64,000 nt of DNA. Source: CAITZA01 sp937915285 (lineage in GTDB: Bacteria > Desulfobacterota > Desulfomonilia > Desulfomonilales > Desulfomonilaceae). The stretch lies in NCBI GenBank assembly GCA_036821825.1, contig DAISIV010000014.1:1-64000 (forward strand), read 5' to 3'. The notes under the pieces were generated by a model. That model made no database searches. It saw nothing but the letters and a program-made list of their open reading frames with translations, and was not told where the DNA came from. Each line of letters starts with the position of its first letter. Positions within the stretch are counted from its first letter, which is position 1. This document shows positions 50,791 to 60,832 of this stretch, one piece after another. The position numbers were made by a program, and so were the translations under genes.

Positions 50791-51531
50791 ATGAATCAGT
50801 CGCATAAAGAAAATTATTCATTATGTGTTGTCTTTCCGATGGGGATAGAAGCATATCCTTTTTTAAGGAGGGTCGAAACCAGGGGACGTTCGAAAGTTGG
50901 AAAATCTATTTTCCGGAATTGCTTCTTCGAGGGAACCGAGTTTCTGGTTGTCCGCAGCGGAATCGGCCCTGAAAGGGCAGCCAGGGCTGTTCGGTCGATC
51001 GAGGAAGACATTCGGATGATTATCAGTGTTGGAACATCCGGAGCGCTCATACCCGGGTTGAGTATTGGGCAAATGGTTGTAGTAGCTGAAACTGTAAGGT
51101 CTGATGATCCGAACCGGGTGATTTCTTCTGACACCGAATTGGTAGAAAAACTATCTGCTGCTTGCCTCAAGACACGCCAAGATCATATACTTGGACGATT
51201 GGCCACCAGTCACAGGGCGGTTTTCAAGAAAAGAGACAGGGAGGCCCTGAATTTGTTTGCCTCTGCCGTAGCCGTGGACATGGAGAGTCACGCCATGGCG
51301 GAAGAGGCCGCCAAAAGGGGATGCGCCTTTGCAGGTTTACGTGTAATTTCCGATACGGTAGATTCCGGACCGCTGCCTGCAAAGGTTGATTTCAAATCGC
51401 TGTTGACAAGACCGGCCAGGATAAGGGATCAGTTTGCCCCGTTCATGCGATGGCGTACTTTCATTAAGCATTTTTTTTTCGCAATCAACAAATTGGACCC
51501 GGTGTTGATTAATTTCATTCGATCCATTTGA
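50791..51531 (+). CDS. MTA/SAH-nucleosidase-like phosphorylase-superfamily protein
   Basis: 246 residues of the nucleoside phosphorylase fold. VRSGIGPERAARAV and VDMESHAMAEEAAKRG with RVISDTVD are the substrate-site motifs of MTA/SAH and futalosine nucleosidases and of HpnG-like proteins. Substrate is unknown. The C-terminus has a short hydrophobic stretch (IKHFFFAINKL). It is divergent from the siroheme decarboxylase gene and has no clear ribosome binding site. Confidence 0.7.
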   Translation: MNQSHKENYSLCVVFPMGIEAYPFLRRVETRGRSKVGKSIFRNCFFEGTEFLVVRSGIGPERAARAVRSIEEDIRMIISVGTSGALIPGLSIGQMVVVAETVRSDDPNRVISSDTELVEKLSAACLKTRQDHILGRLATSHRAVFKKRDREALNLFASAVAVDMESHAMAEEAAKRGCAFAGLRVISDTVDSGPLPAKVDFKSLLTRPARIRDQFAPFMRWRTFIKHFFFAINKLDPVLINFIRSI

Positions 51532-51551
51532 GATCATCAGGAGGTAAGTTG

Positions 51552-51992
51552 ATAGACCGTAATCATTTCTCTGAGACTAATAGGGGTGGTCCTGGCGAAA
51601 GCCTGTTCGAATGTAAGGTTTACTATGAAGACACCGATTGCATGGGGGTAGTTTACCATGCGAATTATCTGAGGTTTCTAGAGAGAGCACGCACCGAGTA
51701 TCTGTCGGAAAGAGTCAGACAAGTATCTGACTACCATGATCAAGGATTGTATTTCATGGTGCATAAGATAGAAATAGCGTTTCACTCCCCGGCCAAGCTT
51801 GGAGATTCACTGGTTGTAAGAACCTGGATTGATAAGACTACCAGATACAGGGTGATGGTCAAGCAGATCATAATCAAGAAGGGACAGTCTAAGGACTACC
51901 TGTCTACAGCGTCCATCACTCTGGTAGCAGTCGGCACTGATGGCAAGCTACAGGAGATCCCTGAAGAATTTCATTCTCTGGCAATTAATTGA
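51552..51992 (+). CDS. YbgC-family acyl-CoA thioesterase
   Basis: 146 residues of hot-dog fold. YYEDTDCMGVVYHANYLRFLERAR contains the catalytic Asp of the 4-hydroxybenzoyl-CoA thioesterase/YbgC family. A TTG start at 51552 follows GGAGG by four bases and is preferred over an earlier TTG at 51528. YbgC hydrolyses acyl-CoA and is usually next to tol-pal genes, which are not seen here. Confidence 0.85.
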   Translation: MDRNHFSETNRGGPGESLFECKVYYEDTDCMGVVYHANYLRFLERARTEYLSERVRQVSDYHDQGLYFMVHKIEIAFHSPAKLGDSLVVRTWIDKTTRYRVMVKQIIIKKGQSKDYLSTASITLVAVGTDGKLQEIPEEFHSLAIN

Positions 51993-52007
51993 GGGCAGTT
52001 AGCAGGA

Positions 52008-52850
52008 ATGGGCCCAATTTTATCAACCAGGCTGAACGCAAACCAACCGTTGCTGGTAGCTATCTTGTTGGTGATCCTGGCTGTAATTCTTTTCATTGGC
52101 CACGCATCAGCGAACCAGAACGAACTGGTTTTAAAACTGCTTAAAACCTCTGGTGTCACCTCTCAGCTTGATCAGATTCACTCTTCTATATGGATGGCTG
52201 TTCCTCTGGACGCCTTTGCGAACGATACGCAGCGGAATGAAGCTTTCAGGAGGTTCAGGAAGGTCTTAACCGCGGATTATCTTCTCAGTATTGCTCATGA
52301 CCAGTTTCAGGTATCGTTTGACGCTGACAGGATTCGGGCGGTAACGAATTTTTTCGAAACAGGTGTTGGTCGAAAACTGGCCAGGGTTCAAAAGGATCTC
52401 CTTGCTCCACACAATCTCAAGAACATACGGGAGAGTAGACGGACTGCAGCGCTACTCGAAGGAAGGCGTTCCGAACTAATTAGCAGAATGATCCAGACAC
52501 AAAGAGCATCGGAGACAAACTCGGAATTGGCTGATCTTTTAGTCCGGGCGCTACTGACCGGCAAGTCCTTTTCAGAAGATGGCCAGGAAATTGATCAATC
52601 CGACGCTGAGCGAACCACACCCCACGTGGTTTTAGAAAAAAATCTAGTCAATGAAACAGTGCTGCTTTCCTATGCCAACAACCTGAAGTCCTTTGATGAA
52701 GACGAACTTCTGGCGCTCGTAACGTTCCTTGAAACTCCCGAGGCTCAATGGTTTCAGGCCAAAAAGGATTCATTTAACGCATTGATAGTTCAGGAAATAG
52801 GACAAACTCTCTCGGACATAATCAGCCCAGGCCCATCAAAAGGAAGATAG
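52008..52850 (+). CDS. Exported protein, DUF2059-like repeats
   Basis: 280 residues with an N-terminal hydrophobic anchor or signal (LLVAILLVILAVILFIGHASA). Two helical segments have the pattern FFETGVGRKLARV (about 105-120) and FLETPEAQWFQAKKD (about 240-255), resembling the DUF2059 'FF-TP-G' motif. Function unknown; likely periplasmic. It starts 16 bases after the thioesterase gene. Confidence 0.6.
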   Translation: MGPILSTRLNANQPLLVAILLVILAVILFIGHASANQNELVLKLLKTSGVTSQLDQIHSSIWMAVPLDAFANDTQRNEAFRRFRKVLTADYLLSIAHDQFQVSFDADRIRAVTNFFETGVGRKLARVQKDLLAPHNLKNIRESRRTAALLEGRRSELISRMIQTQRASETNSELADLLVRALLTGKSFSEDGQEIDQSDAERTTPHVVLEKNLVNETVLLSYANNLKSFDEDELLALVTFLETPEAQWFQAKKDSFNALIVQEIGQTLSDIISPGPSKGR

Positions 52851-52904
52851 TAAAGACTAAAGGCCAGGGCCGGTATGTTGTAAATCGTTTTTGGGATTCT
52901 GAAT

Positions 52905-53441
52905 ATGAAAACCATTTTCTGTTTTTTTTGCATGTTGATTTTTTCATGGGTTCCCCAGGCATCGTTCGGTTCAGACGTCGGTGAGGAAGGTTTTAGAACC
53001 TTTGTGGATTCCAGGGGCCGTTTCTCAATAAAATATCCGGCCACCATGTCAGTGGAATCGCCCAACCCGGATGAACTTAACATTTTTCACCCTTCCGCTT
53101 CTCTCAGGATCAGCCTGGACATAATCAAACGACCAAAAAAGTCGTCTCGTGATACCAAGGCGTTCATGGAAGCCATAAAAAGGAATCTCAAGGAGGAGTT
53201 CAAGGATTCGACCGTTCTGAAAGAAGGTAATCCCAGCTCCGACAGTTCCCAGCAGTATCTGGTTTGCTCTTTTACAGACAAGCGTGGAGTAAAATTGACT
53301 CAACTGACGCAGGTCTATCTCGCAGATGAGCACATACTCCAGCTAATGATAACAGACAGGCCGGAGGGTTTTAAAAATCTTATGAGCGTTATTGACAGAA
53401 TCAGTAATTCTCTAAGAATATTGAAGCCGTCTCTGGACTGA
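52905..53441 (+). CDS. Secreted protein of unknown function (PsbP/DUF1795-like)
   Basis: 178 residues with a signal peptide (IFCFFCMLIFSWVPQASFG). The mature part begins with FVDSRGRFSIKYPATM, reminiscent of PsbP-like and DUF1795 domains, a small alpha/beta sandwich. No catalytic residues are evident. It lies between the DUF2059-like gene and uvrB on the same strand. Confidence 0.6.
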   Translation: MKTIFCFFCMLIFSWVPQASFGSDVGEEGFRTFVDSRGRFSIKYPATMSVESPNPDELNIFHPSASLRISLDIIKRPKKSSRDTKAFMEAIKRNLKEEFKDSTVLKEGNPSSDSSQQYLVCSFTDKRGVKLTQLTQVYLADEHILQLMITDRPEGFKNLMSVIDRISNSLRILKPSLD

Positions 53442-53468
53442 TACCCTGTATCCGATCACGGGAGAGTG

Positions 53469-55460
<1,992 letters not shown>

Positions 55461-55591
55461 GATAGTTCACTTCAGACTGAAGGATTACCGTTCAGGGTTT
55501 GTACATTGTTTTCTTGTTTTTAGTACGCCTGATTCTGATCACATTGTACTTGTTTGAATAAAATATCATATACGGGATTTTTACCACATTA

Positions 55592-56086
55592 ATGAGTGAA
55601 ATATTACTTAAACCGATCGGAGTCGTCCGGTCACCCTTCTCAAAAGTGGAGGGTATGCCGATACAGGCATCGGCTGCCAACGGTGTCAAGGGATCAATAG
55701 AATTAAAACCTGAATATATGGAAGGCCTTAAGGATATTGACGGATTCTCGCACCTCATTCTGATATATCATTTTCATCGTTGCGCAGGCTACTCACTCCA
55801 TGTAACACCGTTCCTGGATCAGACACCTCATGGAGTATTCGCCACCAGGGTACCACGTCGACCCAACGGGATCGGATTGTCCATAGTGAGGCTCATTGGA
55901 ATCAGGGAGAACCTTCTTGAAATTGAAGATGTAGATATACTTGACCAGACCCCGTTACTGGATATCAAACCTTTTGTTCCGGAATTCGATCATCGGGATG
56001 CCCAAAGAACCGGGTGGTTTACGGACAACGCCAGGAGAGCTGCAGAGGTCCGGGCTGATGGACGTTTTTCCCAGAAGCCTGATTAA
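55592..56086 (+). CDS. trmO: tRNA (N6-threonylcarbamoyladenosine37-N6)-methyltransferase TrmO
   Basis: 164 residues of the TsaA/YaeB beta-barrel SAM-dependent methyltransferase family: PIGVVRSPF at the N-terminus, LDQTPHGVFATRVPRRPNGIGLSIVRL in the centre (conserved residues given in part), and LDIKPFVPEFD near the end. It methylates t6A37 in tRNA-Thr in E. coli. It lacks the C-terminal extension of the E. coli protein, as many family members do. Confidence 0.85.
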   Translation: MSEILLKPIGVVRSPFSKVEGMPIQASAANGVKGSIELKPEYMEGLKDIDGFSHLILIYHFHRCAGYSLHVTPFLDQTPHGVFATRVPRRPNGIGLSIVRLIGIRENLLEIEDVDILDQTPLLDIKPFVPEFDHRDAQRTGWFTDNARRAAEVRADGRFSQKPD

Positions 56087-56104
56087 AATTTCAATCCGCA
56101 GACC

Positions 56105-56722
56105 CTAACCCGTATCTTCCGGAGGCGTCGTCCCTGACGCACCCATGGTTGCAGACTGTTCACTTGACTTGCCAGACGGGTCTCTTCCATCAAGAATGCC
56201 CTCGATCTGTTCGGCCTCCGGCAACTCAGGCAATTCAGAGAAATCCTTGAGCCCGAATACCTCGAGGAATTTTTTTGTTGGACCGTATAGTATCGGTCTA
56301 CCGGGGATGTCCTGCCGCCCCATTGATAGAACAAGTTCTTTATCCATAAGACTGCGGATCGTCCCTGAACTCTCCACGCCACGTATCTGCTCTACTTTAT
56401 GACGCGTGATAGGATGGTTGTAGACGATAATTGAGAGTGTTTCAAGTGCGGCCCTGCTCAACTTGGATGGACGTTCGTTCCTCGATTTTAGTATCCACTG
56501 AGCCAACTCCGGTAGAGTCCTGAACTGATAGCCACCTGCAACCTTTGTCAGTTGAAAACCTCGTCTACGAGCTGAATAATAATTTTCCAGTTGATCAAGA
56601 CATTTCTGAATCTTCTCAGTGGGTTCTGGTTGAAGCGCCATCACTAAACTCTGGAGCGAAACCGGCTCTGAGGCTGCGAATATGATCGCTTCTATTGCTG
56701 ATTTAACCAGATCGTCGTCCAT
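56105..56722 (-). CDS. scpB: Segregation and condensation protein B
   Basis: 205 residues with two winged-helix domains. AIIFAASEPVSLQSL at the N-terminus, SRAALETLSIIVYNHPITRHKVEQIRGV in the middle and the C-terminal GRPILYGPTKKFLEVFGLKDFSELP are typical. ScpB bridges the SMC kleisin ScpA. scpA is not next to it. The last 40 residues are Ser/Pro/Glu-rich and probably disordered. Convergent with trmO. Confidence 0.93.
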   Translation of the reverse strand: MDDDLVKSAIEAIIFAASEPVSLQSLVMALQPEPTEKIQKCLDQLENYYSARRRGFQLTKVAGGYQFRTLPELAQWILKSRNERPSKLSRAALETLSIIVYNHPITRHKVEQIRGVESSGTIRSLMDKELVLSMGRQDIPGRPILYGPTKKFLEVFGLKDFSELPELPEAEQIEGILDGRDPSGKSSEQSATMGASGTTPPEDTG

Positions 56723-57025
56723 TTCAGTTCATACGGCTTTCTTTTAACAATACATCTGGATTGATTCTAGAAAAGTTGCGGGAATCAGTCAAAGGGAAAG
56801 CGGATCGTAATATCAGGGATGACCGCAATTCGTCTGAAGATAATACTGGATCATCAGACTGATCGTTCTGGTCATGATGTCCACATTAGGGGGATCTTGT
56901 AGTTCGTTTCTTGATGTCGGGGTAGTCAGCCCATTCAAAGTGACCCTGGAGATTTGAAGGCCGGAAAATTTATGCTATTATTATGACGTTCAGAAAATGC
57001 AAATCAGGCGATTGAGGAACTGTTC
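56723..57025. other. Divergent intergenic region scpB/glycosyltransferase
   Basis: About 300 bases with no recognisable gene. The right part contains a sigma70-type promoter for the glycosyltransferase (listed separately). No larger repeat or hairpin stands out. Confidence 0.4.
56954..56981 (+). promoter_or_regulatory. Sigma70-type promoter for the glycosyltransferase gene
   Basis: TTGAAG (56954-56959), 16 bases, TATTAT (56976-56981, five of six). The start point would be about 37 bases before ATG 57026; GAGGA lies eight bases before that ATG. Confidence 0.55.
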
Positions 57026-58240
57026 ATGAAATATGCTGAAGAAAATCCGGATGGTGTAACTAAAGCCGACGTAATTATCGGGATACCCTCTTTTAATGAA
57101 GCGCCATCGATATCCTTTCCCACCACACAGGCCGACAAAGGTCTTGTGAAATATTATAAGGATCGATCTGCAGTGATCATCAATTGCGACAACAATTCAG
57201 ATGATGGTACCCGCGAGGCTTTTTTGGCAACATCTACTCAAACCCCCAAGATATATGTTTCTACAGAGCCCGGGGTGAAGGGAAAGGGCGCCAATTTGAG
57301 AAATTTGTTTCTCAAAGCGGTTGAACTGGGCGCACATGCAATAGTGGTGGCGGATGCCGACCTTAAAAGTATAACACCCTTATGGATAAGAAACCTTTGC
57401 GAGCCTATTTTCGACAACTATGATTTCGTGGCCCCTCTATACATTCGTCATAAATATGACGTAACGGTAACCAACAACATAGCCTATCCATTGACTCGAT
57501 CTTTGTATGGTCGGCGTGTAAGGCAGCCCATGGGTGGAGATGTAGGGTTCTCTGGCGCTTTGGCAAAACAGTTTCTCGATGCTGACCTATGGTCAGACGA
57601 GGTTGAAGCCTTTGGCATCGACATCTGGATGACGACCATTGCCGTTCGTGGAAGAAGCTCGGTAATTCAGTCCTTCATGGGCAAACCCAAGATTCACAAG
57701 GTCCGGGATCTGGACTCGCATCTTGAAATGATGTTTGAGGATGTGATCTGCACCATGTTTGACCTCATGATAAGATTCGAATCATTCTGGCGTGAGGTTA
57801 AATGGAGCAGGCCAACCGCTGTTTTCGGTTTTGGCCTTGGTGATGTGGAAATGCCCCCGCCGGTAGATCTGGACACGAAGAAACTATGGGACAAATTCAT
57901 TTCCGGTATGAGGGCAGACTGGAACCTGTACTCCACCGTGATCAGCCAGGAAAACATGAATAAACTGGAAGAAGTAGTAGAACTTCCTGTAGGGGGCTTT
58001 GAGTTTCCATCAGGACTGTGGGCCAAAATCATCTATGATTTTGCAATTACTTACAGGAATCAGTCCATGGACAGACATGAGCTAGTCCGGGCCTTGGCGC
58101 CACTGCATTATGGAAAGACTCTCTCGTTCGTCACAGAAACGAATGCGATGAACAACCAGCAGGTTGAAGAATTTATTGAGGATCAGTGCGTCCAGTTTGA
58201 GAAGGCAAAATCCTATCTGGTTGAGAAATGGTTCGCGTGA
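57026..58240 (+). CDS. GT-A glycosyltransferase, possibly glycerate-sugar synthase type
   Basis: 404 residues. The N-terminal GT-A domain has VIIGIPSFNEAPSI, a nucleotide-binding NCDNNSDDGT, and a DxD metal site in VVADADLKS. The central YPLTRSLYGRRVRQPMGGDVGFSG and a long helical C-terminus resemble the mannosylglycerate/glucosyl-phosphoglycerate synthase groups (GT78/GT81), which make compatible solutes. Substrate is unproven. No signal peptide; cytoplasmic. It is followed by a receiver-only regulator. Confidence 0.75.
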   Translation: MKYAEENPDGVTKADVIIGIPSFNEAPSISFPTTQADKGLVKYYKDRSAVIINCDNNSDDGTREAFLATSTQTPKIYVSTEPGVKGKGANLRNLFLKAVELGAHAIVVADADLKSITPLWIRNLCEPIFDNYDFVAPLYIRHKYDVTVTNNIAYPLTRSLYGRRVRQPMGGDVGFSGALAKQFLDADLWSDEVEAFGIDIWMTTIAVRGRSSVIQSFMGKPKIHKVRDLDSHLEMMFEDVICTMFDLMIRFESFWREVKWSRPTAVFGFGLGDVEMPPPVDLDTKKLWDKFISGMRADWNLYSTVISQENMNKLEEVVELPVGGFEFPSGLWAKIIYDFAITYRNQSMDRHELVRALAPLHYGKTLSFVTETNAMNNQQVEEFIEDQCVQFEKAKSYLVEKWFA

Positions 58241-58297
58241 CAGCCCCCCAGCCTAGTCCTTTTAATCAGGGGCGTCACATGTTACAAGGAGCATGAA

Positions 58298-58669
58298 ATG
58301 TCAAAAATTCTGATAGTAGATGATGAAGAAGGCATCAGGATGCTTTACTCGATGGAGCTTCAGGATGAAGGTTACACCGTGGTAACCTTGCCTGACGGAA
58401 AAGGGTTGATGGAAGTGATTGAGCAGGAGCAGCCCGATTGTATCATTCTTGATATCAAGATGCGCGAATACAATGGTCTTGATTTGCTCCAGCAGATAAG
58501 GAAAAAATATTATGATCTGCCGGTCATTCTAAATTCAGCCTACTCCAGTTTTAAAGTTGATTTGAAGACGGTTGCGGCTGACTATTATGTCGTAAAGAGT
58601 TCTGATCTCTCTGAATTGAAGGAAAAGCTCAAACTGGCCTTAGAGTGCAGCATACCTAGCCAGCCATAG
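58298..58669 (+). CDS. Single-domain response regulator (CheY-like receiver)
   Basis: 123 residues, receiver domain only. Acidic pocket DDEE (residues 7-10), phospho-acceptor Asp in CIILDIKM (about 49), and Lys in YYVVKSSDL (about 100). No output domain and no kinase nearby. AAGGAG lies six bases before ATG. Confidence 0.92.
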   Translation: MSKILIVDDEEGIRMLYSMELQDEGYTVVTLPDGKGLMEVIEQEQPDCIILDIKMREYNGLDLLQQIRKKYYDLPVILNSAYSSFKVDLKTVAADYYVVKSSDLSELKEKLKLALECSIPSQP

Positions 58670-58711
58670 ATTGTTGCGTTCAGGGCTTTGTATAATTAAT
58701 ATTATTTTCAA

Positions 58712-59401
58712 ATGACCGATATTATCTTAATGCAGAATTTGTCCAAGATTTATCAAACCGGCCCTGTTCTGGTAAATGCTCTTAGAGATATAAACCTCGA
58801 CATAAGGGCCGGGGAATTCCTGTCCGTGATGGGGCCTTCGGGTTCTGGAAAATCTACGCTCATGAACATACTGGGTTGCCTGGATGTGCCGACATCTGGA
58901 AAGTATTTCTTGGATGGAGAGGATGTGTCTCAACTTGACCGTGACCGGCAAGCTGACGTCAGGAACCGAAAAATTGGCTTTGTATTCCAGGGATTCAATT
59001 TGTTACCAAGAATGAACGCTATCCAAAATGTTGAGCTTCCTCTGATATACGCAAAGGTGAATTCCTCCGAGAGAATGAGAAATGTCCGGGAGGCCCTTGA
59101 CCTGGTTGGCTTGACACAGAGGTCTGACCACCTTCCATCACAGCTTTCCGGAGGACAGCAGCAGAGGGTTGCCATAGCCAGGGCATTGGTCAACAATCCC
59201 GAAATATTGCTGGCTGATGAGCCGACAGGAAACCTGGATTCAAAGACAAGCTCTGAAATTATGAATGTATTCAGGATATTGAATCAAGAGCGAAAAATAA
59301 CATTCATTCTTGTGACTCATGACCATGATCTGGGCAGGTTGACCGATAGAATTATTTTGATTAGGGATGGATCCATCGAGAGCGACACAAGACTCAACTG
59401 A
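58712..59401 (+). CDS. MacB/LolD-type ABC transporter ATPase
   Basis: 229 residues. Walker A GPSGSGKST, signature LSGGQQQRVAIARAL, Walker B ILLADEPTGNLD and the switch histidine in VTHDHDL identify the MacB/LolD/FtsE group, which works with FtsX-type permeases. A TATAAT sits at 58691-58696. The next gene is a membrane fusion protein; no permease gene is adjacent. Confidence 0.9.
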   Translation: MTDIILMQNLSKIYQTGPVLVNALRDINLDIRAGEFLSVMGPSGSGKSTLMNILGCLDVPTSGKYFLDGEDVSQLDRDRQADVRNRKIGFVFQGFNLLPRMNAIQNVELPLIYAKVNSSERMRNVREALDLVGLTQRSDHLPSQLSGGQQQRVAIARALVNNPEILLADEPTGNLDSKTSSEIMNVFRILNQERKITFILVTHDHDLGRLTDRIILIRDGSIESDTRLN

Positions 59402-59509
59402 CAACCTTGGTGAAAGTGTGGAATTGATAGGCTACAGGAAAATTATTCATAGAAAGTGGATAGTGGCGCCTTGCCGCAAAACACTTTAGATATGACTGGC
59501 TAACAACTC

Positions 59510-60736
59510 ATGGGCCGATGGATTTTCTTCCTTATGGAGTCCCAACACTTGAAAAAAATTGTCACAATTTCAGTCCTCATAATACTTTTGGCTGGAGCTG
59601 TCTATTATTTGACAAACAGGGAGTCTGATGCGCCCAAATACACGTTCCTGACGGTCCCGCTGGAGAAAGGGAATCTCAAGGTTGAGATAAATTCCACCGG
59701 TTCGGTCAAGCCGGTGGTGGAGGTCCTTGTTGGGAGTCAGGTCTCCGGATACATCAAAAACCTGTATGCTGATTTTGAATCACAAGTTACTAAGGGTCAG
59801 TTGATAGCCCTTATTGATCCTGACACATTCAAGGCCAAGGTAGAACAGGCCCGCGCTGATTTGCTTGCTGCCCAAGCCAACCTTGCCAAAGCGGAAGTCA
59901 CCCTTATAGACGAGAAGAGAACCCTCAGGCGTAAAGAGAGTTTAATCGGACGGGATTCGATAAGCCAGAGCGATTATGACGCACAGAAGACAAAGGCTGA
60001 TGCGGCTGAAGTTCAGGTCGAAGTTGAAAAGGCCAGGATAGCCCAGGCTGAGGCTCGTCTGCATGAAGCTGAGCTGCAATTAAAATATGCGCACATCGAA
60101 GCACCGGTAACAGGGACCGTCACTTCCCGTAACATGGACGTCGGCCAAACTGTTACAGCCGGTTTTCAGACTCCGGTCCTGTTCAAGATTGCTGAGGACC
60201 TTGCTCGTATGCAGGTGTACACAAATGTTGATGAAGCGGACATCGGAAAGATAAAGGTTGGACAAAAAGCTACCTTCACCGTGCCGGCATTTCCTGACAA
60301 ATTCTTTGCCGCCTCTGTCACACAGATACGAAATGAGCCGAAAATTGAACAGAACGTGGTAACATATAACGTCATACTGGATGTGGATAACGATGAATTG
60401 CTGCTGCGGCCTGGCATGACGACGAATGTCCAGATTCTGGTTGCCGAAATCAGGGACACCTTCATGCTTCCGGACGCTGCGCTCATGTTTTCCCCTCCTG
60501 AAGGCGCATTTCCAAAGGGAAAACCGAAATTACCTGCCCAAAAGGATGGGCATCGAACGGTCTGGCGACTTGACGTCAAAAACGAGCCAAGACCGGTGGT
60601 GGTAAGAGTTGGAGTCAATGGTCCCCAATTCACCCAAATTTTTACTGATGAACTAGCTGCGGGCACACCGATAATAGTGGAGGCAGTTAGCAAAAAGAAA
60701 AAGTTCGTGGCTCCCGGTGGGGGATTCAGATTCTGA
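59510..60736 (+). CDS. Periplasmic membrane-fusion protein (MacA/HlyD-like)
   Basis: 408 residues. One N-terminal membrane helix (IVTISVLIILLAGAVYYL), a biotinyl-lipoyl-like hairpin (GSVKPVVEVLVGSQVSGYIKNL), an alpha-helical coiled-coil (about 100-180) and a beta-barrel domain. It would link an inner-membrane transporter to an outer-membrane channel. With the preceding ATPase it suggests a MacAB-type exporter, but the permease is missing here. Start choice between ATG 59510 and 59534 is uncertain. Confidence 0.85.
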   Translation: MGRWIFFLMESQHLKKIVTISVLIILLAGAVYYLTNRESDAPKYTFLTVPLEKGNLKVEINSTGSVKPVVEVLVGSQVSGYIKNLYADFESQVTKGQLIALIDPDTFKAKVEQARADLLAAQANLAKAEVTLIDEKRTLRRKESLIGRDSISQSDYDAQKTKADAAEVQVEVEKARIAQAEARLHEAELQLKYAHIEAPVTGTVTSRNMDVGQTVTAGFQTPVLFKIAEDLARMQVYTNVDEADIGKIKVGQKATFTVPAFPDKFFAASVTQIRNEPKIEQNVVTYNVILDVDNDELLLRPGMTTNVQILVAEIRDTFMLPDAALMFSPPEGAFPKGKPKLPAQKDGHRTVWRLDVKNEPRPVVVRVGVNGPQFTQIFTDELAAGTPIIVEAVSKKKKFVAPGGGFRF

Positions 60737-60832
60737 CAGAGTATATACCGTCCCGGTTTTACGGCTTAAAGGCAATGCCAGGCCTAAATCGTCTGAAAAG
60801 TCGACTCTCACATACTACAGCAGAGGTGTTTA

